From contig NZ_CP027805.1 of the NCBI RefSeq assembly GCF_003072625.1, forward strand, positions 247,001 through 311,000: 64,000 nt of DNA. The letters are read 5' to 3'. Both the position numbers and the translations under genes were made by a program. Below are positions 37,706 to 47,188 of the stretch, piece after piece; position 1 is the first letter of the stretch, and every line of letters begins with the position of its first letter. Source of the DNA: Limosilactobacillus reuteri (lineage in GTDB: Bacteria > Bacillota > Bacilli > Lactobacillales > Lactobacillaceae). The notes below the pieces were generated by a model. It was not told the DNA's origin. It saw only the letters and a program-made list of their open reading frames with translations, and did no database searches.

Positions 37706-38995
37706 TTAATGTAATTTTTCTTGGAATTTCTGTAAATTACCAGGAGTTGGGGTTAAATTAGTCCATTCTGGTGAAAGGAACTTACTATTGATTTGGTAAT
37801 GTGGTTGCGGTTGCTTGTTAGAAATAAAACTATTAGTAGCTTTATCAACTTTTACCCAACCAGCCCAACCGATATGAATAGTATCTTCCATAAATCCAGG
37901 CTTATCACCATCATGAGAAAGATCCAAAATGTGATTGAACCCTTGTTGGCGAAGCTGAAATTTGATTTTTTCAACAGATTGGTAATACATATTCATGTCC
38001 ATCCCCGTGTACTTTTCCCACTTTGAATTAACCGGTGGGATGATAAAGAGGACGTTTGAATTGGTATTCTTAAACTGATTCAAAACTACTTCCAAATCGC
38101 CATATTCTGGTGACTTAGTATAATTGAAATTCCGTTGTGATCCCTTTATTTTCGCTAAGTTTTTCTTTACACGCTGGGTGTAGAAGCTGTTTTTGATACC
38201 GAAACGGTTGTTATTAGTATCACGTGCGGCTTCGTTCATTGCATCATCATAAAGCTCATTGTAATTGTAACGCGGAGGAAGTTTCTTAACGTTTGGGAGG
38301 ATATGCTTGCCATAGTTATTATTTAATTGAAAACCTGAGAAAATGGCATCTTCATGAACAAGCATGTTAAGTCGGAAGCGGATAACTCCCATATCGAAAC
38401 TGCTCAGGGATTTTCCTTCGGCGATTTTTTTAGCATACGAAGAAACAGTCCCATCTTTACCAAGCATTGCAATTAATCGCGTTGCAATGTAGCGATCGTA
38501 TGGTGATTTAGGATTAGCGTGTTGAAGCCAGTTAAGGTTAGCGAGTTCACCATTGTAGTACTTGAAAGCTGGTGGTTGAACCCCCTGCTTAGTAAACCAT
38601 TGTGGTGAAATGATATAGACGGCCTTATTATCTCTCATCTGCGTTTCCATTGAATTAATGTTAAAGAATTGCGGAAGAGATTGGGTACCCCGTGAACCGA
38701 AGAGGAAGGGGGTATAGTTATGATAACGAGCAGCCATTACAGAAGGATGGAAACGATCCATTCGCCGTAATTCACTAGAACCAAAGAATGGAACATAGTG
38801 GGTATGCTTATCACTGAGCGCTTGTTGTTTAATTGATTGATTCTTAAAAACAACAGGGCTTAGCGATATTGCAGCTTTATGTTCAATCGCCGCTGAGTGC
38901 TTTTTACTAATCGGCAGTGAAAACAAAAGAACTACTAATAGACAAGCGACAATCAGCGGGCCAAAGATTGACCACAGCTTTTTGCCATTATGCAT
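37706..38995 (-). CDS. dltD: D-alanyl-lipoteichoic acid biosynthesis protein DltD
   Basis: The last gene of the dlt operon. DltD is an extracytoplasmic SGNH-like enzyme anchored by an N-terminal membrane span (residues about 7-27) and is required for D-alanine transfer to teichoic acids. PFFGSSELRRMDRFHPS near residue 70 carries the nucleophile Ser, and HIGWAGWVKVD near the C-terminus carries the catalytic His. Length 429 is normal. The start overlaps dltC by 8 bases. Confidence 0.95.
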   Translation of the reverse strand: MHNGKKLWSIFGPLIVACLLVVLLFSLPISKKHSAAIEHKAAISLSPVVFKNQSIKQQALSDKHTHYVPFFGSSELRRMDRFHPSVMAARYHNYTPFLFGSRGTQSLPQFFNINSMETQMRDNKAVYIISPQWFTKQGVQPPAFKYYNGELANLNWLQHANPKSPYDRYIATRLIAMLGKDGTVSSYAKKIAEGKSLSSFDMGVIRFRLNMLVHEDAIFSGFQLNNNYGKHILPNVKKLPPRYNYNELYDDAMNEAARDTNNNRFGIKNSFYTQRVKKNLAKIKGSQRNFNYTKSPEYGDLEVVLNQFKNTNSNVLFIIPPVNSKWEKYTGMDMNMYYQSVEKIKFQLRQQGFNHILDLSHDGDKPGFMEDTIHIGWAGWVKVDKATNSFISNKQPQPHYQINSKFLSPEWTNLTPTPGNLQKFQEKLH

Positions 38996-39227
38996 TTTGG
39001 AGCTCCTTTACCCGTTCTTCAATCTTTTCAATAGTGTCCCATTGGCTACGATCAAATTCTGAAACTGGTACTTGAACGCCAAAAGCATCTTGTAAACCAA
39101 GAAGAAGGCTAACAGTTGCCATTGAGTCTAAAAGACCACTTTCAAAAAGGTTTTGACTTGCATCACTAAAGTCTGCAGTGTCCCGACCAGTTGCATCAGC
39201 TAAAATATTAATAATTTGTTCTTGCAT
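38988..39227 (-). CDS. dltC: D-alanyl carrier protein
   Basis: A 79-residue acyl-carrier-like protein that receives D-alanine from DltA on a 4'-phosphopantetheine arm and presents it to DltB. The attachment Ser is in ESGLLDSMATVSLL near residue 35. It lies between dltB (19-base gap) and dltD (overlap). The phosphopantetheinyl transferase gene acpS is close by at 42.5 kb on the other strand and may serve it. Confidence 0.96.
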   Translation of the reverse strand: MQEQIINILADATGRDTADFSDASQNLFESGLLDSMATVSLLLGLQDAFGVQVPVSEFDRSQWDTIEKIEERVKELQNA

Positions 39228-39246
39228 AATTAAAATCCTCCTAAAA

Positions 39247-40464
39247 TTATTTGAATAGATAAGTATCTAAGAACCCACTGAAGATCAAGAAAGTAAACAT
39301 TACAAAGTTAAATGTGACAAAAATAGCAACTCCAGTAGTGAACTTATTATGTGGTAGCTGTTTTAAGTTTTTGCGCTTGAAATGCAGCCACCAGTCATTA
39401 ACTACTAGGCCTAGACCTTGGAGAAAACCATAGAGAATATAGTACCAGGTAATTCCATGCCAAAAGCCCATTAGTAACATATTAAGCATATATGCGGTTG
39501 ATGACAAGGCATTTCGATTCTTAAACCATCGTTCTTTGGTGGCAAGAAAGACGAACCGCATAAAGATATAATCACGGAACCAGAACGAAAGGCTGATGTG
39601 CCAACGATTCCAGAACTCTTTAAGATTTTTCGATTTGAACGGTTGCTTAAAGTTCATTGGGGTACGTACACCCATAAAGTAACTAATAGCAACTGCAAAC
39701 AATGAATAACCAGCAAAGTCAAAGAATAAGTAAAGTCCGTAAGTGTACATGACACCGACTAAGTTCCAAGAAGGGAATGATGGATCAGCCAAGGCCGCTT
39801 TTTCAAAGAAGGGGTAAAAACGCTGACCAAAGAAATAGCCGATGACAAACTTGTACAAGAAACCAAGGAATAAGTAGAAAATTCCGGTGTTAACAAGATT
39901 TAAATATTCCTCGCGGGTCGGAACCTTTTTATAATCCTTCTCAAAACGTCGGTAACGATCAATTGGTCCAGAAGTAATGGTTGGCATGAACAGGATGAAA
40001 CGAATGAACTTCCATGGGGAAATCTCTTTGATCATTCCGTCACGCGTTTCAATTACTGTTCCGACTGCCCGGAAAGTTAAATAACTAATTCCCAAGAACC
40101 CAAGGAGGGAGTTATGACCAACCATTGCTGGTGAAAGCTTAACAATTACAAGCGGCAAAATTGATAGGGCGGTAGTAAAGTAAAAAACACCACTCGAATT
40201 ATTATTTTGCCGGTAGCAATGATAAGCCATCACAATAATTGTCTGGTAAATAACATAAGCAATTAATGAAATTCCTTGTTGCCAGCTTGAACCATCGAAC
40301 ATTAAGAAGATAAAAATGAAACTAATTAATGCTTCATACCAGCTAAATCTCTTCCCAAAGTAAAGGCCGATTCCCAACGGCAAAATAGCAAGAAGTAAGT
40401 AGAAGAAGTATACCGGGGTTCCATAAGCACTGAAATTAGGAAGGTTCGAAATCCAATCAATCAT
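39247..40464 (-). CDS. dltB: D-alanyl transfer protein DltB (MBOAT)
   Basis: A polytopic membrane O-acyltransferase of 405 residues that moves D-alanine across or to the outer face of the membrane. About ten hydrophobic segments are visible; MBOAT hallmarks are FWNRWHISLSFWFRDYIF and the catalytic His in LLMGFWHGITWYY near residue 340. It overlaps dltA by one base. D-alanylation lowers the negative charge of the wall and gives resistance to cationic peptides. Confidence 0.95.
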   Translation of the reverse strand: MIDWISNLPNFSAYGTPVYFFYLLLAILPLGIGLYFGKRFSWYEALISFIFIFLMFDGSSWQQGISLIAYVIYQTIIVMAYHCYRQNNNSSGVFYFTTALSILPLVIVKLSPAMVGHNSLLGFLGISYLTFRAVGTVIETRDGMIKEISPWKFIRFILFMPTITSGPIDRYRRFEKDYKKVPTREEYLNLVNTGIFYLFLGFLYKFVIGYFFGQRFYPFFEKAALADPSFPSWNLVGVMYTYGLYLFFDFAGYSLFAVAISYFMGVRTPMNFKQPFKSKNLKEFWNRWHISLSFWFRDYIFMRFVFLATKERWFKNRNALSSTAYMLNMLLMGFWHGITWYYILYGFLQGLGLVVNDWWLHFKRKNLKQLPHNKFTTGVAIFVTFNFVMFTFLIFSGFLDTYLFK

Positions 40465-41990
40465 TACTTGTTAGCCTCAGCAATCATTTGTTTAACTGCA
40501 ATCTTGCCATTTGCAGACATTGGGAATGATTCACGGTAAACGAATTGAGTAGGCATCATGTATGGCATGATTAAGCCGTCCAAACTTTCACGAATCTGTT
40601 TTGTTAATCCCGCCTCATCGTCAGTCGCTTCGGTTGGAATAACATAAGCAATCAGGTGTGTAACTTTGCCGTCTTTATTATATTTTGGAACCGCAACTGC
40701 TTGTTTGATTAAAGGACTCTTTTCAAGAGAGGCACGAACTTCATCAAGTTCAATCCGGTAACCATGTAATTTAATTTGGAAATCCATGCGGCCTTTGTGG
40801 TGAAGTAAGCCATCACTGTCAAGGGTTCCCGCATCCCCTGTCCGGTAAGCAGGCACACCATCAATCTTAAAGAATGACTTGGCTGTTTTTTCTGGATTAT
40901 TCATGTAGCCCCGTGCCACACTATTACCACTGATTACAATTTCACCTTGTTCACCAGGGGTAGTGATTTCTTGATCGCCATTCCAAATGGATAATTTGAC
41001 TCCTGGCTTTGCATAACCAACTGGTAAACGGTCATTATTTTCAATGATTTCAAGTGTGATCTCGATTCCTGATACGGCAACCGTTGTTTCAGTCGGGCCA
41101 TAAGTGTTGAAGATTTTAGCATCTGGGAATCGTTGGTGTAATCCTTTTGCAGTCTTTACTGTTAATTCTTCACCACAGAAGAGAAAGGTCTTTAAGCTTG
41201 GCATTTTTTGTTGGTTAAATGCTGGGCTAAGCATTAACATGTCAGCAAAGGATGGTGTCCCTACAAAAACTTCAAGATCAAGGTTTGGTAGAGCAGTAAA
41301 CATCTGACCAAAATTCTCAACAACTTCGTGAGGAAGAGCCTTGATTGTCCCACCATTAAGTAGTGCTGGTAACCAGTACATGTTTGAAAGATCAAATGAA
41401 TATGGTGGTTGCCCTAAGAAATTAGCATGTTCTTTGATCTTAAATTCATCGCTTAACATCCAGTCGACAAAGGTCATAAAGTTATCGTGACTAACTTCAA
41501 CCCCCTTTGGCGAACCAGTAGTTCCAGACGTAAAGAGGACATAAGCTAGTTCGTCACCATTAATCATGGCTGAAGTATCAAAAGTTTGCGGTGTTGCTAA
41601 AATCTTTTCAAGCTGTTGATGATCGACAATTGGGGCATCAAACTGGAGATCATTACTTGGGAAATCATTAACAGCAATAATCATCGCTGGGTTAGCGGTA
41701 TCCAGGATTGATTGCATCCGTGGAATTGCTGAATCGTTGGACACTGGAATATAAGTGTGTCCAGCTTTTAGTGCTGCTAAAAAGCTAATAATCATTTCAA
41801 CTTGATGATCACCATATACGAGAATCGGACTACGATCAGGCAAAGATTGAGTACTAAGCCATGCCGCTAAAGTATCAACTGCTGAGCTTAAGTCCGCATA
41901 AGTGGTCGTTTTACCCATTTCATCATATGCGATCCGCGTTGAGTTGTCCTTGGCAATTTGCTCAAAGACGGTAATAATATTCTTACTCAT
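40464..41990 (-). CDS. dltA: D-alanine--D-alanyl carrier protein ligase
   Basis: A 508-residue adenylating enzyme that activates D-alanine with ATP and loads DltC. ANL-superfamily core motifs are visible: LFTSGTTGSPKGVE near residue 151, NTYGPTETTVAVS, and YRTGDAGTLDSDGLLHHKGRMD, with the C-terminal lysine in SANGKIAVKQ. The start follows a GGAGGAAATAG site, with dltX 21 bases upstream. Confidence 0.96.
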   Translation of the reverse strand: MSKNIITVFEQIAKDNSTRIAYDEMGKTTTYADLSSAVDTLAAWLSTQSLPDRSPILVYGDHQVEMIISFLAALKAGHTYIPVSNDSAIPRMQSILDTANPAMIIAVNDFPSNDLQFDAPIVDHQQLEKILATPQTFDTSAMINGDELAYVLFTSGTTGSPKGVEVSHDNFMTFVDWMLSDEFKIKEHANFLGQPPYSFDLSNMYWLPALLNGGTIKALPHEVVENFGQMFTALPNLDLEVFVGTPSFADMLMLSPAFNQQKMPSLKTFLFCGEELTVKTAKGLHQRFPDAKIFNTYGPTETTVAVSGIEITLEIIENNDRLPVGYAKPGVKLSIWNGDQEITTPGEQGEIVISGNSVARGYMNNPEKTAKSFFKIDGVPAYRTGDAGTLDSDGLLHHKGRMDFQIKLHGYRIELDEVRASLEKSPLIKQAVAVPKYNKDGKVTHLIAYVIPTEATDDEAGLTKQIRESLDGLIMPYMMPTQFVYRESFPMSANGKIAVKQMIAEANK

Positions 41991-42011
41991 ATACTATCTA
42001 TTTCCTCCGCA

Positions 42012-42152
42012 TTAGAATTCGTTGTAGATAAATGGCTCTTGGCCTGCTCCATAATAACCGTAAAGGTAGATTAATAAAAGAAGCACTACAAAGTAAAATA
42101 ATGTTTTTAAGATGAATCGTAATGCAGGATGGCGTTGAATAATCTGAGCCAT
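42012..42152 (-). CDS. dltX: D-Ala-teichoic acid biosynthesis small protein DltX
   Basis: A 46-residue single-span membrane protein at the head of the dlt operon. It reads MAQIIQRHPALRFILKT at the start, then a hydrophobic segment (FYFVVLLLLIYLYGYYGA), and ends in the diagnostic FIYNEF motif, which in relatives interacts with DltB, DltD and the D-alanyl relay. The ribosome site AAGGAGAA precedes its ATG. It is shorter than most automatic ORF cut-offs. Operon order dltX-A-B-C-D matches other Firmicutes. Confidence 0.92.
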   Translation of the reverse strand: MAQIIQRHPALRFILKTLFYFVVLLLLIYLYGYYGAGQEPFIYNEF

Positions 42153-42170
42153 AGTTCTCCTTCTCTCATC

Positions 42171-42254
42171 TTTATAAATTTGTAATTGACATTCATATCA
42201 AGAATACCATTAATTATGTATCTCGGCTAATAGGGTGAGTTACTTTCACCTTAC
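42171..42254 (-). promoter_or_regulatory. dlt operon promoter region with inverted repeat
   Basis: On the minus strand TTGATA (complement of 42196-42201) and TTATAA (complement of 42172-42177) are 18 bases apart. Just upstream is an inverted repeat TAGGGTGA/TCACCTTA (42232-42239 and 42247-42254), a possible operator. The remaining AT-rich DNA to 42482 shows nothing else I can support. Confidence 0.45.
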
Positions 42255-42482
42255 TATAAAGTTCTTAAGAAAAAATTAATGAAATATTCAAAAACAAGAA
42301 TGCTTATTGCCTTAAAATTATAACTTTTTCTGAGCTAATTGTAACTAGAAAAACCTAAACTTTATTTATAATTTTATATGACAGGACAATGATGGACTAA
42401 TGTAACAATAATTGCAAGAAGCGCTCATTTTCGATAAGATTAAGCGGTAGATAATAGTGAGAATTAAGGAGACGAACGCTCG

Positions 42483-42845
42483 ATGATTAAGGGAATTGGA
42501 ATTGATATAACCGAGATTGAACGAGTTAAGAAAGCTGCGACAGCGCATTCTCAATTCATCCAGCATGTATTGACACCGCCTGAACTAGAACAATATAGTC
42601 AATTTAGCGGTCAGCGATCAGTAGAATATCTCGCTGGTCGGTGGTCATTAAAAGAATCTTTTGCTAAAGCATATGGAACGGGAATTGGTGCTAAACTAGG
42701 CTTTCATGATATTGAAATCATTGATAACCAATATGGGGCGCCAATTGTGACTAAATCGCCGTATAATGGTAATGCTCATGCTTCAGTGAGTCATACTGCT
42801 ACCTTAGTAATGACAGAAGTAATTTTAGAAAGTGAGAATAAATAA
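42483..42845 (+). CDS. acpS: Holo-[acyl-carrier-protein] synthase
   Basis: Transfers 4'-phosphopantetheine from CoA to acyl carrier proteins (and possibly DltC). The magnesium site GIGIDITEIERV is at residues 4-15, and GRWSLKESFAKAYGTGIG near residue 51 is the second family motif. The length of 120 is normal. The next gene, alr, begins at the base after its stop, so the two are coupled. This acpS-alr order is widespread in Firmicutes. Confidence 0.96.
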   Translation: MIKGIGIDITEIERVKKAATAHSQFIQHVLTPPELEQYSQFSGQRSVEYLAGRWSLKESFAKAYGTGIGAKLGFHDIEIIDNQYGAPIVTKSPYNGNAHASVSHTATLVMTEVILESENK

Positions 42846-43973
42846 ATGGTTAATGGACGTTTGCGAGATACATCATTAATAGTTAACTTAGATGCATTAC
42901 GTCATAATATTCAAGAACAGAAAAAAGTATTGCCGGAAAATAGTAAAATCCTTGCTGTTGTAAAAGCAAATGCTTATGGCAATGGATTGATTCCAGTTGC
43001 CCAAACAGCAATGACCAGTGGCGCAAGTGGTTTATGCGTAGCAATTTTAGATGAAGCGTTGGAATTGCGGGATAACGGTATTGAAGCGATGACGCTTGTC
43101 CTTGGAATTACGCCAGTTGAAGATGCGTTGATTGCTGCTCAAGCCGGAGTTTCTTTAACAGTCGGCTCCTTAGATTGGCTTGAACAATATCATCAACTAG
43201 CACAAGTTGCCAAACCTAAAAAAACATTAAAGGTTCATCTTGGGATTGATTCAGGAATGGGACGAATTGGTTTTACAGAGGTGGCTACATTTAAGCAAGC
43301 TGTTAAGTTGCTTGATAGTCCTGAATTTGAATTTGAAGGGATGTTCACGCATTTTGCAACTGCTGATAGTCCTGATGAAAATTACTTTAATCAGCAGGTC
43401 CAACGTTGGCATCAATTTGTTGCCAGCCTTGATGATCTGCCACCGTATGTTCATATGGCAAATTCGGCAACCGGTTTATGGCATCGGGAGACAATCACTG
43501 CTAATACAATTCGAATGGGGATTTCAATGTATGGACAAAACCCATCTGGACGTGACTTGAAATTAACGCTTGATTTACAACCTGTTAGTTCATTAGTTTC
43601 ATCAATTTCTTTTGTTAAGCAGTTAAAGGCGGGAAGATCTGTCAGCTATGGCGTCACTTATACAGCGAAGCAAGATGAATGGCTAGCCACCTTGCCAATT
43701 GGTTATGCTGATGGTTATCCACGGTGCATGACTGGATACAAAGTATTAGTTGACGGTCAATTTTGCGATATTGCAGGACGAGTATGTATGGACCAAATGA
43801 TGGTTCGCCTTCCTAAGTATTATCCAGTCGGCACTCCAGTAGTATTGATGGGCAAGTCCGGTGATCAAGAAATTACAGCAACTGATTTAGCTGAACAGGC
43901 CGGAACTATTAACTATGAAATCCTAACTAATATTAGTAATCGGGTTCATCGCATTTATCGCCAAAGTAAATAA
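42846..43973 (+). CDS. alr: Alanine racemase
   Basis: A PLP enzyme making D-alanine for peptidoglycan and teichoic acid. The PLP lysine lies in AVVKANAYGNG near residue 39, and the catalytic Tyr is in SYGVTYTAKQDEWLATLP. GRVCMDQMMV is the third conserved block. Length 375 is typical. It is sandwiched between acpS (no gap) and mazF (18-base gap) and lies next to the dlt operon that consumes its product. Confidence 0.97.
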   Translation: MVNGRLRDTSLIVNLDALRHNIQEQKKVLPENSKILAVVKANAYGNGLIPVAQTAMTSGASGLCVAILDEALELRDNGIEAMTLVLGITPVEDALIAAQAGVSLTVGSLDWLEQYHQLAQVAKPKKTLKVHLGIDSGMGRIGFTEVATFKQAVKLLDSPEFEFEGMFTHFATADSPDENYFNQQVQRWHQFVASLDDLPPYVHMANSATGLWHRETITANTIRMGISMYGQNPSGRDLKLTLDLQPVSSLVSSISFVKQLKAGRSVSYGVTYTAKQDEWLATLPIGYADGYPRCMTGYKVLVDGQFCDIAGRVCMDQMMVRLPKYYPVGTPVVLMGKSGDQEITATDLAEQAGTINYEILTNISNRVHRIYRQSK

Positions 43974-43991
43974 TTAAGGGAAGCGAAGGTA

Positions 43992-44366
43992 ATGACAAAA
44001 CGAAAAGTAAAACGGGGTGACATCTATTACGCTGACTTATCCCCGGTAATTGGATCGGAACAGGGAGGCGTTCGTCCAGTCCTGATCCTTCAAAATGACG
44101 TGGGAAATCATTATAGTCCAACAGTAATCATTGCTGCGATTACTGCCCAAATGCAAAAAAAGAAGATGCCTACTCATGTCCAACTAAAAGGTAAGTCGTT
44201 ACCGTTAACTCATGATTCGGTCATTTTATTGGAGCAATTACGAACGATTGATAAACAACGATTGAAAGACCGAATTGCTCATTTGTCGCCAGAAACAATG
44301 GCAAAGGTGGATAAAGCATTAACAATTAGCGTAGGGTTAAATGCTGCCTATGATGAAAATAAATGA
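43992..44366 (+). CDS. mazF: MazF/PemK-family mRNA interferase without adjacent antitoxin
   Basis: A 124-residue protein of the MazF/EndoA fold, which cleaves single-stranded mRNA at short sequences. The N-terminal [25 protein letters not shown] carries the active-site region (shown here only in part as family wording), and [15 protein letters not shown] is the second core block. In B. subtilis the antitoxin gene ndoAI lies between alr and ndoA. Here only 18 bases separate alr from mazF, with no room for MazE, so the antitoxin is elsewhere or absent. Confidence 0.9.
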   Translation: MTKRKVKRGDIYYADLSPVIGSEQGGVRPVLILQNDVGNHYSPTVIIAAITAQMQKKKMPTHVQLKGKSLPLTHDSVILLEQLRTIDKQRLKDRIAHLSPETMAKVDKALTISVGLNAAYDENK

Positions 44367-44368
44367 GT

Positions 44369-44397
44369 TTGACAATTTGCGTTAGAACTCGTATACT
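44369..44397 (+). promoter_or_regulatory. codBA promoter
   Basis: Perfect TTGACA at 44369-44374, a 17-base spacer and TATACT at 44392-44397. Confidence 0.85.
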
Positions 44398-44403
44398 CAC
44401 TAT

Positions 44404-44539
44404 TAAATTAATCACGGTTCTTTTAATGTAGCCCAGAGAGACTACAAAAGACAAAATAATATAAGCATAGTGGGCACAAAAACTATGCTTCCTCTTTTGT
44501 AAAGCTCTAGGACCATTAAAGGGACTAGAGCTTTTTTAA
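44404..44539 (+). promoter_or_regulatory. PyrR-type attenuator leader of codBA
   Basis: TGTAG (44427-44431) and CTACA (44442-44446) close a loop CCCAGAGAGA resembling the PyrR-binding loop. GTTCTTTTAATG (44417-44428) can pair with CATTAAAGGGAC (44514-44525), and ACAAAAGA (44444-44451) with TCTTTTGT (44493-44500), around a hairpin at 44463-44490, making an antiterminator. The terminator AAGCTCTAG/CTAGAGCTT (44502-44533) plus T-run competes with it. UMP-bound PyrR would favour termination. Confidence 0.75.
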
Positions 44540-44557
44540 GTCTAAGGAGGATATCTT

Positions 44558-45934
44558 GTGAAAGAACAAAAGGGGACAACAATTTTTAGTATTCCAATGA
44601 AGAACAGAAAGACTAATACTTGGGATATGTTTGCCACATGGGTCGGAGCAAATGCCAATAATGGGACATGGTTTGTCGGCGGAGTGCTCGCCGCTTGTGG
44701 ATTTTCAGTTGCCATGAAGGTCTTAGTATTGTCATCTGCCTTATCATATGTATTTTTAAGTTTGGTAGGTTACATTGGTTATAAGACTGGGGTATCAACG
44801 ATGACTTTAAGCCGTGCTTCATTTGGTGAACGGGGCAGTTATCTCCCATCATTAGTTAATATTACCCAATTTATTGGTTGGACAGCGGTTAATACTTTTA
44901 TTGCGGCCTAATCGGTAAGCATTCTTTTCCATGACTTACTAGGATGGCCTGTGTGGGGACAGCATGGCGGCTATTTAGGGCTAGCAGTCGGGATTATTAT
45001 CATGAGCATTCTCCATATCATTAGTGTTTCTAGCGGATCACGTTCAGTCCAAATGATTGAACGCTTAGGAATAATTCTTGTTCTTGTATTTGTCATTTGG
45101 GAGTCAGTGGCTGTTTTTCGAACTGTTTCCTTTAGTCAAATTGTAAATTGGCATGTTCCTGCGCAATCAAAAATGGCAGTCGGCGCGGCGGTTGATTATG
45201 TAGCAGCTTTTAATTTAGCTTGGGTAACTGCCGGCGCTGATTTCACCCGCTTTACTGCTAAAGAAAAGAACGCAACTTTGACGCCATTTCTTGGGGCTTT
45301 ACTAGGGGTTGTATGGTTTGCTTTTATCGGCTTGATTTCAACAATTAGTATTGCGATTTCAAGTGGGGTATATAACGCAAATAACTCTGATCCGTCAACT
45401 ATTGCTAGTAAGTTAGGGCTAGGGATAGTTGCCCTCCTTGTTATTATTTTGACATCAATGACGGCCAATGCTGTTAACTTATTAGCGGCCGGATCAGCTC
45501 TTTCAAATATCTTTACAAAGCTCAAATTAAAGTATTCATTATGGATCGTAGTATTGCTTGCGACAGTTGTGACCTTTATTCCGATGTTTGTCGGTAGTTT
45601 CTTGAGTGCTTTTGAATCGTTCCTTGACTATGTGGGGATGGTGTTAGGCCCGACGATTGCCATTATTTGTACTGATTTTTATTTCCGTGCTCACCGGCAA
45701 TATGATGTTGATGAATTAGGTAAAGTTGGTGGAAAATATTGGTATCGCGGAGGCGTCAACTGGGTAGCGATTATTGTTTTTGCTATCGGGGTTGCCTTCT
45801 TCTTAGGCGTGCATCAGCTGCCAATCTTCGTAAATACGATTGGGGCCACATTTATTGATATGTGTTTAAGTGGTATCTTATACTATGGAATTATGTTGCT
45901 GATTGACCGAAAGGAAGATGAATTATGTTATTAA
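44558..45934 (+). pseudogene. codB: Cytosine permease, interrupted by an in-frame TAA
   Basis: A nucleobase:cation symporter-1 family protein for cytosine uptake. Two halves share one frame and are split only by TAA at 44909-44911, where CAA or CAG (Gln) would restore a 458-residue protein. The N-terminal half has TWDMFATWVGANANNGTW, and the C-terminal half has the remaining membrane spans (VTAGADFTRFTAKEK). The start is GTG at 44558 behind AAGGAGG. The distal half overlaps codA by 10 bases. It could be inactive, a sequence error, or subject to readthrough. Confidence 0.85.
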
Positions 45935-47163
45935 AAAATGTACATATTGATAATCATGAAGAAGTAGTCGATGTTCGAATTCTCAATGGAAAATTTAGTG
46001 AGATTAAGGCTAACTTAGCGCCCCATGATGGTGAAGAGGTTATTGACGGTAAAGAAAATTTACTTTTGCCACCATTTGTTGATTCTCATGTTCACTTAGA
46101 TGCTACGCTTACTGCTGGTCAGCCAGAATGGAATGAAACCGGGACTTTATTTGATGGTATCCGGATTTGGAGTGAACGGAAACAAGATTTAACTAAAGAA
46201 GATGTTAAATCGCGTGCGAAAAAGACATTACTAAATATGGTTGGGCATGGGATTCAACACGTACGGAGCCATGTTGATGTAACTGATCCTCATTTAATTG
46301 CCGCCCGTGCTCTTCTTGAATTGCGTGAAGAATTAAAAGACCAAATCGACTTACAGTTGGTTGCTTTTCCACAAGAAGGCATTCTTAGCTATCCTCATGG
46401 ACGTGAATTAATGGAGCAGGCGGTCAAAGAAGGATTAGATGTGGTTGGTGGTATTCCCCATTTTGAGTTTACAACTGAATATGGATGGCAATCCGTCCAT
46501 TTCTTAATGGCTCTCGCGGATAAGTATGATCGTTTAGTTGATGTCCACTGTGATGAAATCGATGACCCAGCTTCGCGTAACCTTGAAGTTTTAGCGACCG
46601 AAGCTTATGAACGAGGGATGAAGGACCGGGTCACGGCAAGTCATACGACAGCGATGGGCTCATATAATGATGCTTATACTTATAAGTTATTCCGTCTATT
46701 AAAGATGAGTGATATTAATTTTGTATCTAATCCATTAGTTAATGTTCACCTTGGCGGCCGTTTCGATACTTACCCAAAGCGTCGCGGCGTTACCCGGATT
46801 AAGGAATTAACAGGAGCGGGGATTAATGTTTCCTTTGGTGAGGATGATATCCAAGATCCGTGGAATCCTCTCGGCGATGGTAACATGTTAGATGCAGTTA
46901 CGATGGGTGTTTATATTGCTCACTTGATGGGGTATCACCAACTGCAAGATGCCTTTAATTACGTAACCTATAACGGTGCTAAGACATTGCATATTAGTGA
47001 TAATTATGGAATTGAAGTAGGAAAACCGGCAAACTGTATCTTATTGAATGCCCCCGATTTCTATAATGCTCTTAATAAGCATGTTGAAGTTCTTTATAAT
47101 ATTCGTCATGGGAAAGTCCTTGCCGAGACGAAACCAGCTGAAACCAAAGTTAATATCAAATAA
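45925..47163 (+). CDS. codA: Cytosine deaminase
   Basis: An amidohydrolase of 412 residues converting cytosine to uracil and ammonia for pyrimidine salvage. Metal ligands are clear: FVDSHVHLDATL near residue 52, VDVHCDEIDDP, TASHTTAMGSYND, and SFGEDDIQDPWNPLGDG with the final Asp. It overlaps codB by 10 bases and is controlled with it by the PyrR-type leader. If codB is dead, cytosine entry would need another carrier. Confidence 0.95.
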   Translation: MLLKNVHIDNHEEVVDVRILNGKFSEIKANLAPHDGEEVIDGKENLLLPPFVDSHVHLDATLTAGQPEWNETGTLFDGIRIWSERKQDLTKEDVKSRAKKTLLNMVGHGIQHVRSHVDVTDPHLIAARALLELREELKDQIDLQLVAFPQEGILSYPHGRELMEQAVKEGLDVVGGIPHFEFTTEYGWQSVHFLMALADKYDRLVDVHCDEIDDPASRNLEVLATEAYERGMKDRVTASHTTAMGSYNDAYTYKLFRLLKMSDINFVSNPLVNVHLGGRFDTYPKRRGVTRIKELTGAGINVSFGEDDIQDPWNPLGDGNMLDAVTMGVYIAHLMGYHQLQDAFNYVTYNGAKTLHISDNYGIEVGKPANCILLNAPDFYNALNKHVEVLYNIRHGKVLAETKPAETKVNIK

Positions 47164-47188
47164 AATTAAAAAAATCTCATAATAGTTA

